Assembly: GCF_900182745.1 (NCBI RefSeq)
Contig: NZ_FXTY01000001.1
Span: forward strand, 372,001-436,000
Length of the DNA: 64,000 nucleotides
Source: Shimia sagamensis
GTDB taxonomy: Bacteria; Pseudomonadota; Alphaproteobacteria; Rhodobacterales; Rhodobacteraceae
Direction: 5' to 3'
Shown here piece by piece: positions 25,879 through 33,864 of this stretch. Each line of letters starts with the position of its first letter. The first letter of the stretch is position 1. A model generated the notes under the pieces. The model was given only the letters and a program-made list of their open reading frames with translations. It was not told the DNA's origin and ran no database searches. The translations under genes and the position numbers were made by a program.

Positions 25879-26993
25879 AAATTGTGCAGCTGACGCCTTA
25901 CGCCATGGACCGCCCCGGCGGCGTACAAACCAACATCCGCGATCTTGCCACCTGGTGCCGCACACAAGGTCATGAGGTGCGCATCGTCGCCCCTCCGGGT
26001 GATCCCAATCACACCGAGACCGACCTCATGACAGTGGGCAGTGCCCGTCCTTGGTCGATCCACGGCACCAGCTTTGAGGTCAGCCGCGCCACTCGAGCAG
26101 AACTCAAAGCCGCCGTGGCGGAGCTACGCCAGTGGGGCGCCGAGGTCGTGCACATGCACACGCCCTGGACACCACTTTTGCCATGGCAAGTCTGGCGGGC
26201 GCTCAGTTTGCCCAGCATCGCCACCTTCCATGCCACCCTGCCAGAAAACACAGGCTTTGACCCGATGTCCGCCGCCCTGCGCCGCGTGGGTCATTACTTC
26301 AATCGCCGCATCAGTCGGGTTATTGTGCCTTCCAAAGCACCATATCGCCAATGGGAGACCTCCGGGGCCAATCCGCTACCCTCCATCCTGCCGCCCACCA
26401 TCGACCTCTCGGAATGGCGTACAGCAGGAGAGGCTGCTGGTCCGTCAGGCCCCTTCCGCGTGGTCTATATGGGCCGCTTGGAAGCCCGCAAGGGCGTGTC
26501 CGTTTTGCTCGATGCATGGCGCGCAGTCGTCGCCACTGTCCCCGACGCCGAATTGATCATTGGCGGGCATGGCGAGGAGGAAACCGCCCTACGCGCCCAA
26601 GCCGAGGACTTGACCCGCGTGACCTTCCGACCGCCTCCCAATAACGCAGACGCCCGCACCTTGATCGCCTCCGCTGACATCTTCGCGGCACCGGCTTTGC
26701 ATGGCGAAAGCTTTGGCCTTGTGTTGATTGAAGCCTTGGCCGCCGGCACACTTCCGGTCGCCGCTGCCAACGAAGGTTTTGCCACCGTAATGACCGGCAC
26801 GGGCGAAGACCTGCTGGTGCCCCCGGGAGACGCTGGCGCGCTGGCGCAAAAACTCATCAAGCTGGCACAGTCTCCTGACAAGCGCGCTCAATTGACCAAC
26901 TGGGCCTCCGCCCATGCCATGAACTTTGATGTGTCCACCGTTGGTCCCAAATATGTGGAATTATACGCACAAGCACTGGCCGGCCCAACCTAA
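25875..26993 (+). CDS. GT4 glycosyltransferase resembling phosphatidylinositol mannosyltransferase PimA
   Basis: The 372-residue GT-B enzyme begins MKIVQLTPYAMDRPGGVQTN, matching the PimA N-terminus (PYxxDxPGGVQ; in PimA Tyr9 lies in the inositol-binding site and the Gly-Gly loop holds GDP). Also conserved are His119 in ATFHA (PimA His118), Arg201 and Lys206 in GRLEARKG (donor phosphate), and E278/E286 in HGESFGLVLIEA. PimA adds mannose from GDP-mannose to the 2-position of the inositol of phosphatidylinositol at the inner membrane. An AAGGAG site precedes the ATG. Given MIPS and CDP-alcohol transferase genes in the locus, an inositol-lipid acceptor is a good inference; the sugar could be another hexose. 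Confidence 0.8.
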   Translation: MKIVQLTPYAMDRPGGVQTNIRDLATWCRTQGHEVRIVAPPGDPNHTETDLMTVGSARPWSIHGTSFEVSRATRAELKAAVAELRQWGAEVVHMHTPWTPLLPWQVWRALSLPSIATFHATLPENTGFDPMSAALRRVGHYFNRRISRVIVPSKAPYRQWETSGANPLPSILPPTIDLSEWRTAGEAAGPSGPFRVVYMGRLEARKGVSVLLDAWRAVVATVPDAELIIGGHGEEETALRAQAEDLTRVTFRPPPNNADARTLIASADIFAAPALHGESFGLVLIEALAAGTLPVAAANEGFATVMTGTGEDLLVPPGDAGALAQKLIKLAQSPDKRAQLTNWASAHAMNFDVSTVGPKYVELYAQALAGPT

Positions 26994-27022
26994 GGCCTTC
27001 CGCCCCTTGCCAAACTTGCCGA

Positions 27023-27051
27023 CCCCATGTCACACCGGTGACAGGGTTTTT
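27023..27051 (+). terminator. Rho-independent terminator ending the first lipid operon
   Basis: TGTCAC / GTGACA form a 6-bp stem around ACCG, extended by CCC on the left and GGG on the right with a small bulge, followed by TTTTT. It starts 30 bases after the PimA-like stop codon and before the ribosome site of the FGGY kinase, so transcription is probably reset or reduced here. Confidence 0.65.
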
Positions 27052-27100
27052 GCCTGCGAAAGGCACTATTTTTATGACGACAGTATTTGAGGTGAGGTGA

Positions 27101-28627
27101 GTGACACAGGGCGATTTGGTCATATCAGCCGACTTTGGCACCTCCGGCGTGAAAGTTGGCGTTGTCGACAGCAACCTCACGGTTTTGGCGCGTGTCACCG
27201 AAAGCTACCCACTGGTTCTGAAAACCGGCGGCATCGCCGAGCAATCCCCGGAGGACTGGTGGGGTGCTTTGGCCCACGCGCTGGCCTCATTGCGTCAGGA
27301 GTTGCCAGACCTATCCAAACGCACCGCAGCGCTGGTATTTTCCTCACAGCTCTGCGGTGTGATCTGCGCAGACGCCAATGGCACCCCCTTGCGCCCCTGT
27401 CTGACATGGCTCGACAAACGTGCCGCGCCTTTGGGCAAGAAGCTCACTGGCGGCTTCCCCGAGGTGCATGGCTACAACCTGCCGCGCCTGCTGAAATGGC
27501 TGCGTCTGGCCAATGGGGCACCGGCCAAAAACGGCATGGACCCAACGGCCAAGATGCTCTGGGTCATGCAACAGGAACCAGAGATCTACGCCAAAACCCG
27601 ATGGATGGTGGATGTGAAAGACTGGTTGGTGCACCGCGCCACCGGCGAGATGACCACTAGCCCCGAAAGCGCCAACCTGAGCTGGGTTATGGACAGCCGC
27701 ACCGGCCGTGAAGGCTGGTCTGACAGCCTCTGTGCCCTGACTGGCATTGACCGCAGCAAACTTGCACCCATTGTGCAGGCTGACAGCATCGTCGGCCCCC
27801 TCACGGCCCAAGCCGCCGCGGAGCTGGGCTTGGACGCTTCTGTTAAAGTCCTCGGCGGCACCTCTGATGTGATGGCCTCGGCCCTTGGCTCCGGCGAAGT
27901 CGCCGATGGTGCATTACACATTTCCGTGGCCACCTCCGCTTGGATCGCAGGTTTCTTCCCCAACCGCCGCCTGTCGGTGGCACATTCCTACGCCACCATC
28001 ACCTCTGGCCTGAACTATCGGCCCCTGCTGATCGCCAGCCAGGAAAATGCCGGATCGGCCCTTGATTGGGTCTGCCAGCTGACCGGCAACGGCGCCAAAG
28101 ACACCCGTTTTGCCGACATCGGCACACCACAAGACGACGACCCGTTCTTCTTGCCTTGGCTCGCTGGGGAACGTGTGCCGGTGGACAACTCCAACCTGCG
28201 TGGCACCTTCCATGGCCTCAGCCTGCATCACGACAAAAACGCTCTGCGCCGCGCCGCTATCGATGGGGTTGCGCTCAACCTCCGCTGGGCCATGTCCAAA
28301 GTGGTACGCGAAAAAGGCGCCCAAACCACGGGCCCGGTTTCCATCGTTGGCGGTGTGGCCTCCGATCCGGTCTTTGCCCAAACCCTCGCTGACGCGCTCA
28401 ACCGCGACATCCGCGTCTGCTCCGCCCGCCACGCCGGCATGCTTGGCACCGCCACGCTTGCTGCGCCACTCATGGGCTGGGCCAACAACGTCTGTGACGC
28501 CGCCGCCACGCTCAAGAGCCGCACCTCAGCAACCTACGCTCCAAATTCAAGTCGCGTTGCACAATTGGCCGTCCGCGCCGACCACCTCGCCAAAATCCGC
28601 CGCTTCGCGATCCGCAGCTACACCTGA
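27101..28627 (+). CDS. FGGY family carbohydrate/polyol kinase
   Basis: A GTG start at 27101 follows a GAGGTGAG ribosome site. The 508-residue protein has the FGGY plan: ATP-binding ADFGTSGVKVGVVD (residues 10-23), a substrate-domain TWLDKR (W-x-D-x-R), the phosphate loop GGTSDVMASALGSG, and the family signature region PWLAGERVPVDNSNLRGTFHGLSLHHD followed by a GG-x-A-S-D segment. These kinases phosphorylate pentuloses, glycerol, erythritol or similar polyols. Xylulokinase-like by overall appearance, but no xylose or pentose genes adjoin; the next gene, 11 nt on, is a CDP-alcohol transferase. A polyol of the lipid pathway may be the substrate; this is speculative. Confidence 0.85.
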   Translation: MTQGDLVISADFGTSGVKVGVVDSNLTVLARVTESYPLVLKTGGIAEQSPEDWWGALAHALASLRQELPDLSKRTAALVFSSQLCGVICADANGTPLRPCLTWLDKRAAPLGKKLTGGFPEVHGYNLPRLLKWLRLANGAPAKNGMDPTAKMLWVMQQEPEIYAKTRWMVDVKDWLVHRATGEMTTSPESANLSWVMDSRTGREGWSDSLCALTGIDRSKLAPIVQADSIVGPLTAQAAAELGLDASVKVLGGTSDVMASALGSGEVADGALHISVATSAWIAGFFPNRRLSVAHSYATITSGLNYRPLLIASQENAGSALDWVCQLTGNGAKDTRFADIGTPQDDDPFFLPWLAGERVPVDNSNLRGTFHGLSLHHDKNALRRAAIDGVALNLRWAMSKVVREKGAQTTGPVSIVGGVASDPVFAQTLADALNRDIRVCSARHAGMLGTATLAAPLMGWANNVCDAAATLKSRTSATYAPNSSRVAQLAVRADHLAKIRRFAIRSYT

Positions 28628-28638
28628 AGGACACCGCC

Positions 28639-29250
28639 ATGATTGATGGCCTGATGAAATCCACCATCGACCCGCTGTGGGAGGCCATGGCCACCCCTCT
28701 GGTCAAAGCCCGCCTGACACCCAATCAGGTCACCTTCATCGGTCTTGTGATGATCATCCTCGTGTCGCTGGCCTACTTCTGGCACCAATCCCCCGCGCTC
28801 TACGGCGCCACGCTGATCGTGGCCTTTGTGTTTGACGCGCTGGACGGCGCCGTGGCTCGCCGCCGCAATATGTCGACCAAAGCCGGTGGCTATTTTGACG
28901 CCATGGTCGACCGCTACCAGGAGCTCGCCGTGCTCGCCACGCTAGCGCATATGCACGACGCTTGGCCGCTGGCGTTGGCTTGTTTTTCCGGCTCGGTGAT
29001 CACGTCTTACGCCAAAGCCCGCACCGCAATCGAAATGCCCGTGTCCAACACCGACTGGCCTGACTTTTTTGAACGTATGGAACGCGTGATCTACATTTGT
29101 GCCATGCTGCTGATCGCAGGCATCCTCGGTGACACCGCCATCACCTGGGGCCTTGCCGGTTTTGCCACTCTCGCCCATGTCACCGCCCTGCAACGCGCCC
29201 GCCGTGCCACGCAGATGTTAAAAGCTCAGGACACCTCAACCGAGGAATAA
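28639..29250 (+). CDS. CDP-alcohol phosphatidyltransferase (phosphatidylinositol-phosphate synthase candidate)
   Basis: The 203-residue inner-membrane enzyme contains a complete CDP-alcohol phosphotransferase motif with correct spacing: D66-x2-D69-G70-x2-A73-R74-x8-G83-x3-D87-x3-D91. The four aspartates bind two metal ions and activate the acceptor hydroxyl. About five to six hydrophobic helices surround the motif. Members make phosphatidylglycerol phosphate, phosphatidylserine or phosphatidylinositol phosphate. Because MIPS is encoded in the same locus, transfer of a CDP-lipid onto inositol 3-phosphate (as in mycobacteria and archaea) is the best guess. It follows the FGGY kinase directly and overlaps, tail to tail by 25 bp, the membrane protein on the other strand. 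Confidence 0.88.
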   Translation: MIDGLMKSTIDPLWEAMATPLVKARLTPNQVTFIGLVMIILVSLAYFWHQSPALYGATLIVAFVFDALDGAVARRRNMSTKAGGYFDAMVDRYQELAVLATLAHMHDAWPLALACFSGSVITSYAKARTAIEMPVSNTDWPDFFERMERVIYICAMLLIAGILGDTAITWGLAGFATLAHVTALQRARRATQMLKAQDTSTEE

Positions 29251-30008
29251 CCCACACGGCTCAGCGTCCACACACGCCACATATCCGGCGTGTAGGTCAT
29301 CATGTAAAACAAGAACGAACTCAGCAAAAATAGCTCGGTGCTGACATAGGCTGCATAAACCTCATAGCGCAGTGCCTCCGGTGCATAGCCCTTGCCCAAG
29401 AACAGGCACAAATACGTCACGCCAAGAATGATTGGCACCCAGACAAACCGACGGCGCCAGCGTGCAAAACGCGGCGACCAAACACGGCCCGCAACCTGCC
29501 CCTCGGGACCCAAATTGGCATAAGCCCGCGACAGGATTTCGCCAGTGACCACCACAAAAGCCTGCGAGAAGAAAAACACATAGCTGCCCGCCATATGCTG
29601 ATCGCGAAAATCCGGAAACCGGTACTGGCTGAGGATCACCAACCCAACAGAGGCCATGGCCTGCAACACCACCAGTACCCAGGACACAGTGGTGATCTTC
29701 AACGTTGCCTTCCCGCTGGCCCGCGCTTCCCGCCATGTTGACAGGATCAAGCAGGCCACCCCCACAAACAACAGCGGCGCACACAGCAGGTGCCAATTGG
29801 CAAACGGCTCGCCAATGCGCGGATCCGCAATCGACTCACTGATCGTGGATGGACGCTCGGCCGCCTTCTCCGGGTAAAATCCCGCAAATTTCCAGCGCGC
29901 CGAATACATTTGCACATTCACCACCACGGTCACAAAACTTGTGGCGATCAGCGCCACCAACATCGCCAGCCCCGTGGCCCGACTGGGCGTTTCTTGTGGT
30001 AAATTCAT
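29226..30008 (-). CDS. Polytopic membrane protein of unknown function (vaguely Frag1/DRAM/Sfk1-like)
   Basis: The 260-residue protein (start MNLPQETPSRATG at 30008, 4 nt after the ABC transporter stop) has about six hydrophobic segments. Between the first and second is an extracytoplasmic stretch with SESIADPRIGEPFANWH. A later segment reads LVILSQYRFPDFRDQHMAGSYVFFFSQ. The order (S-x-S near a hydrophobic helix, then a D-x-H-x-x-G-x-x-x-F-F motif) faintly recalls the Frag1/DRAM/Sfk1 family, which in eukaryotes includes lipid-remodelling and lipid-asymmetry proteins. I cannot confirm it. Translational spacing ties it to the SyrD-like exporter, and it faces the lipid genes. Confidence 0.7.
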   Translation of the reverse strand: MNLPQETPSRATGLAMLVALIATSFVTVVVNVQMYSARWKFAGFYPEKAAERPSTISESIADPRIGEPFANWHLLCAPLLFVGVACLILSTWREARASGKATLKITTVSWVLVVLQAMASVGLVILSQYRFPDFRDQHMAGSYVFFFSQAFVVVTGEILSRAYANLGPEGQVAGRVWSPRFARWRRRFVWVPIILGVTYLCLFLGKGYAPEALRYEVYAAYVSTELFLLSSFLFYMMTYTPDMWRVWTLSRVGYSSVEVS

Positions 30009-30012
30009 AAAC

Positions 30013-31710
30013 TCAAACCTCTTTACGGTGCGGCATACGCTCATCCGACACGATGCGCCCCGCCTCCATTTTGATCAAGCGATCACATTTCCCAAATTGA
30101 TGATCATCATGTGTCACCGCCAAGACAAGCCGTCCCGATGCCGACAATTCCGGCATCAACACATCATAAAAAAACGCCCGATTTGCCGGGTCCTGATCCG
30201 CGGCAAACTCATCCAGCACAATAATCGACCGCTGCTCTGCCAAAGCCACCGCCAGCGCCAAGCGGCGGCTTTGCCCGGCTGACAAGGACGTGTTGGAAAA
30301 CCTGTCGTCCAACAGCTGCACCCGCTGCGCCAGCCCCAGTTGCGCGATCCGCGCCTCCAACTCAGCGAGTTCCGCCTTGGTCATCCCATAGGCGTGATCA
30401 AACAGGTGGTACTGCGCAAACACCGCCGAAAACAGCTCACGATAGCTGGCAGTTGTGGCATCATCAAGCGCAGCACCATCAAGTGTGATCTGCCCCGCCG
30501 CCGGATGCCGCATCCCTGTGATCAGCGACAACAGTGTGGTTTTGCCAGAGCCGTTGCCACCACAAATGAACACCGTCTCACCGGGATGAAAGGTCAGGTC
30601 AATTGGACCCAGATGGAACGGAACCACGCCGTCCCGCGCCTCCCCGACATTGGCCTCAACACCCCGCAGCGCGACCTCTTCAAAGCGCTCCAGCAACTTC
30701 GGCTCCGCCGCCAACGCCAAACTCTGCGCTGTGTGCAACTCCGCTTCAACACCTTTGATTTTGTAAAAACTGTTCTCCGCGCGGCTCAATATTGGCAACG
30801 TGTTGAACACCAATTCCGTCGGCCCGTTTACCAGTAAGATAATGGTCAGCACCTGAAACATCACAATTGCATCGCCGCCCTGTATCTGCGGCAACACAAT
30901 CACAACAAAACACATCAACAGGGCCACCGCGAGTTGCCCGCCACCGGTACTGGCCGCAAACAACCTCTCAGAGCGCATTTTGTGGGCCACCTGCGCCGCG
31001 ATCACCGCTTTGGTTTCTGCCTCCAGCGCATCGCGCCGGCTGGCCCGCAGCCGCAGCTCTTTCCAACCGCCGAGCATATCACTGACACGATCACAATAGG
31101 CGGCAAAACTGTCCGACGCCTTCAAGGCCCAGACCCGCGCAGGCCCATCCATCAGGGCAAAGCCAATCCCACCCAAAGCAATGGCCGCGACCGCAGCGAC
31201 ACCGGCAATCCAGCTGACAAAAAACAGGTAGGGAATGGCAAACAGCAGTACGATCGCGGCGCCAATCGCCTCCACCAAGTGGATCACCGCCTGCGCCAGC
31301 TGGTTCACCTCCGCTGTCATTGCGCCATAGACCTTGCCGTGCCGCCCAGAAATCAGAAAATCAATGTTGGCCCGTAGCAGAAGTTCGGACAGTCGATGAC
31401 GCATCTGCGCCTCGATCCGCGTGATCAGCGTAAAGGCCCGCACCTTTTGCAAATAGGCTGAGATCACCATGCCAGCGGCGCAGATCAACAAAAGCCAAAC
31501 CGACCATCCAAGTCCGTCAGCATGGCTGCGCGCGGTTTCGTTGATGGCAAAGATCATACCCGCGCGGCTCACGCCGGAAATCAGAGTTAGGAAAACAATT
31601 GGGTCCCGTAGGCCCATGCCTGCGGCGAGCAGAAACCGCGCCACCTCCGTCCGCTGCCGCAGCGCTGGGGCAATTCCCGACTTCTCCGATATGTCCATGT
31701 CTGAATTCAT
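30013..31710 (-). CDS. ABC exporter, fused permease-ATPase (SyrD/PvdE/YojI-like)
   Basis: The protein has an N-terminal exporter domain of about six helices (to roughly residue 310) and a C-terminal ATPase with Walker A CGGNGSGKTTLL, signature LSAGQSRRLALAVAL (LSAGQ instead of LSGGQ) and Walker B IIVLDEFAADQDP. The Walker-B sequence and the LSAGQSRRLA motif are typical of the cyclic-peptide exporter branch (SyrD, PvdE, YojI). I take ATG 31710 as start (GGA 9 nt upstream); a GTG at 31731 would add seven residues. Family members move peptides or siderophore precursors from cytosol to periplasm. Beside a lipid pathway it may be a lipid or head-group flippase, but this is inference. Confidence 0.82.
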   Translation of the reverse strand: MNSDMDISEKSGIAPALRQRTEVARFLLAAGMGLRDPIVFLTLISGVSRAGMIFAINETARSHADGLGWSVWLLLICAAGMVISAYLQKVRAFTLITRIEAQMRHRLSELLLRANIDFLISGRHGKVYGAMTAEVNQLAQAVIHLVEAIGAAIVLLFAIPYLFFVSWIAGVAAVAAIALGGIGFALMDGPARVWALKASDSFAAYCDRVSDMLGGWKELRLRASRRDALEAETKAVIAAQVAHKMRSERLFAASTGGGQLAVALLMCFVVIVLPQIQGGDAIVMFQVLTIILLVNGPTELVFNTLPILSRAENSFYKIKGVEAELHTAQSLALAAEPKLLERFEEVALRGVEANVGEARDGVVPFHLGPIDLTFHPGETVFICGGNGSGKTTLLSLITGMRHPAAGQITLDGAALDDATTASYRELFSAVFAQYHLFDHAYGMTKAELAELEARIAQLGLAQRVQLLDDRFSNTSLSAGQSRRLALAVALAEQRSIIVLDEFAADQDPANRAFFYDVLMPELSASGRLVLAVTHDDHQFGKCDRLIKMEAGRIVSDERMPHRKEV

Positions 31711-31848
31711 GTTTAAAAATCCGGCCTTCACGCCTATGCGTTAACGGTTTTTGCCCGCAAAACCGCCACCTCCGCAATACAGTCGCAAAACCGATGTTAT
31801 ACCGACGTTGCAATTTTGGACCGGTTTTTCGGGAGCGCGGGACGATTC

Positions 31849-33864
31849 TTACGACACGGCAGCCGGGAACCACACGCGAAATTCGGTACCGTGTCCAACC
31901 ACACTGTCCGCCTCGATTTCTCCGTCATAGCGCTCCACCAACTTACGGGTGATCGACAGGCCCAAGCCGGTGCCTTCGCCTTGTTTTGTTGTAAAAAACG
32001 GATCAAAAATCCGGGTCAACAGCTCCGGTGCCATGCCCACGCCTGTGTCTTTCACAAACACCAGAACACCATTTTTTCCGTCCCGATCCGCGTCCAGCGC
32101 CCCCACGGTCAGTGCCCCGCCATCCGGCATTGCATGGATCGCATTGACCATCAGGTTGATCAGGATCTGTTGCAGCTCCGTGCGGTTGATCGAGATCGCC
32201 TTAATGCTTTCAAGCTCCAGCGACAGATCAATGTGCCCCTTACTCAACAGGTGCTGCACCAAGGGCAGCGTGTCGGTGATGATGTCTGCTGGGCGATGCT
32301 CTTCGCTGCCTTCGGCATATTCATCCGGTCGCGTAAACTGCAAGAGCTTGTTCACAATCAGGAAAATCGAATGAGTCTGCTCATCAATCAGCCGTAACTC
32401 AGTCTTGATCTGATCGGCCTCATCCCCCAGCTGCACGCGCACCACATCTAAATTGCCCTGAATCACCTGCACCGGATTGTTGATCTCATGCGCAATCCCA
32501 GCCGCGATCTCGCCCACGGCGGCCAATTTCTCAGACACCACCAACTGTTTCGAGGTTGCCTCAAGCCGCCGATTGGCTTCCTCCAGATCCCGCGTCCGCG
32601 CCGCCACCCGCCGCGTAAGCTCCCGATCTCGCTCCTGAATTTGCTCCAGCAGGTTGTCCATCTGCGCCGCAACACGGCCAATTTCTCCGCCATCCTCAAC
32701 CCGCGTCCGCGCGTTCAGATCACCCTCTTCCACACGCCCGATAGTGCGCACCATGCGTTCAAGAGGGGCAAAAATTTGCCGCGCCCACCGCAAGAAAATT
32801 GGGACTGAAATCAATATGATAACCACAAAGGCAATGGCAAACGTCAGGATGGTCGAGAACTTCGCATCGCGAAACGGTTGGTCCAGAAAACCAACATAAA
32901 GCATGCCAACCCGCTCACCAAAGCTGTCCAAGATCGGCTCATACGCAGAAATGTACCAGTCGTTCACTACAAACGCCCGGTCGAGCCAGATTTCACCGCG
33001 TTCCAAGACCGTTTCATAAACCGCCTCTGACACCCGCGTGCCCAATGCGCGCTCGTCCTGAAACAGACGCACATTGGTAGACACCCTGACGTCTTCAAGA
33101 AAAAGGGTCGCCGTGCCCTGGCTGCCCTCGGTCAAGCTAGCGGTTGGGTAAACAAGATCGTTGATGGTATCGATGAACGTTAGGTTGCGGTTCAACAAAA
33201 CGCCACCAACCAACGCCCCGTTGCGCCCACTGCCGACCACCGGTGTGGCCGCATGCACCACCATCCCACGGGTTTCTTCAGTGCGATCGGTTGGCACCGC
33301 AGCTTGCGTCGACACCAGGTCAATTCTCGCCTTTTCTGCAATACTTTCAGACACCTGACTCAAATCAAACTTGCTGAAGATATCAATGTGTGCAGAGCCG
33401 GTACCCGCAAGGGCCTGCGACACAACTGGCCATTTGGTCAACCCCATGTCATCGGCAAACCTTGGCGAGGACCACACCGCTCCATCCGCATTTATGTAGT
33501 ACAGAAAATCGAGCCCCATCTCGGACTTTTTGGTATCCAGCAGCGTCAGGACCGCATTGCGATCTTGCGACACCACGCGGTCTACAAATGCCGAGCTTTC
33601 TGCCAATGCTTGCATCCGCAAATCACTGTTCTCAAGCAGTTGACTGAGGTATTGCTGCGCAATGGTCAATTCACCATTCACCTTTGCAATCAACAAGTTG
33701 TCAAACCGGGAGGACCAGTTGAGAGCTGTGATACTGAAGAACAAAGGCAAGACCACCAGGGTCGGCAAAAGTGCAATCGCCAAAAGGCGCATGCGGACAG
33801 ATGCACCACGCCGCCGAGGTCTCGACGTTGAAGAATGAGATTGAGACTTTGGCGTCTCAGTCAT
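31849..33864 (-). CDS. Sensor histidine kinase with periplasmic sensor and HAMP domains
   Basis: With start MTETPKSQSH at 33864 (overlapping the response-regulator stop by 8 bp) the protein has 671 residues. It reads as TM1 about 25-46, a large periplasmic Cache-like sensor (about 50-335), TM2 337-360, HAMP 361-412, a coiled coil to about 440, HisKA with His459 in AAGIAHEINNP, and a HATPase domain (NLMVNAIHAM N-box, KDTGVGM G1, GEGTGLGLSI G2). The AHEINNPVQV box is typical of NtrB/DctB-like kinases. It is encoded directly after its partner regulator at the end of the formate dehydrogenase operon, so it presumably senses a periplasmic ligand (formate or a small organic acid is a guess). Confidence 0.9.
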   Translation of the reverse strand: MTETPKSQSHSSTSRPRRRGASVRMRLLAIALLPTLVVLPLFFSITALNWSSRFDNLLIAKVNGELTIAQQYLSQLLENSDLRMQALAESSAFVDRVVSQDRNAVLTLLDTKKSEMGLDFLYYINADGAVWSSPRFADDMGLTKWPVVSQALAGTGSAHIDIFSKFDLSQVSESIAEKARIDLVSTQAAVPTDRTEETRGMVVHAATPVVGSGRNGALVGGVLLNRNLTFIDTINDLVYPTASLTEGSQGTATLFLEDVRVSTNVRLFQDERALGTRVSEAVYETVLERGEIWLDRAFVVNDWYISAYEPILDSFGERVGMLYVGFLDQPFRDAKFSTILTFAIAFVVIILISVPIFLRWARQIFAPLERMVRTIGRVEEGDLNARTRVEDGGEIGRVAAQMDNLLEQIQERDRELTRRVAARTRDLEEANRRLEATSKQLVVSEKLAAVGEIAAGIAHEINNPVQVIQGNLDVVRVQLGDEADQIKTELRLIDEQTHSIFLIVNKLLQFTRPDEYAEGSEEHRPADIITDTLPLVQHLLSKGHIDLSLELESIKAISINRTELQQILINLMVNAIHAMPDGGALTVGALDADRDGKNGVLVFVKDTGVGMAPELLTRIFDPFFTTKQGEGTGLGLSITRKLVERYDGEIEADSVVGHGTEFRVWFPAAVS

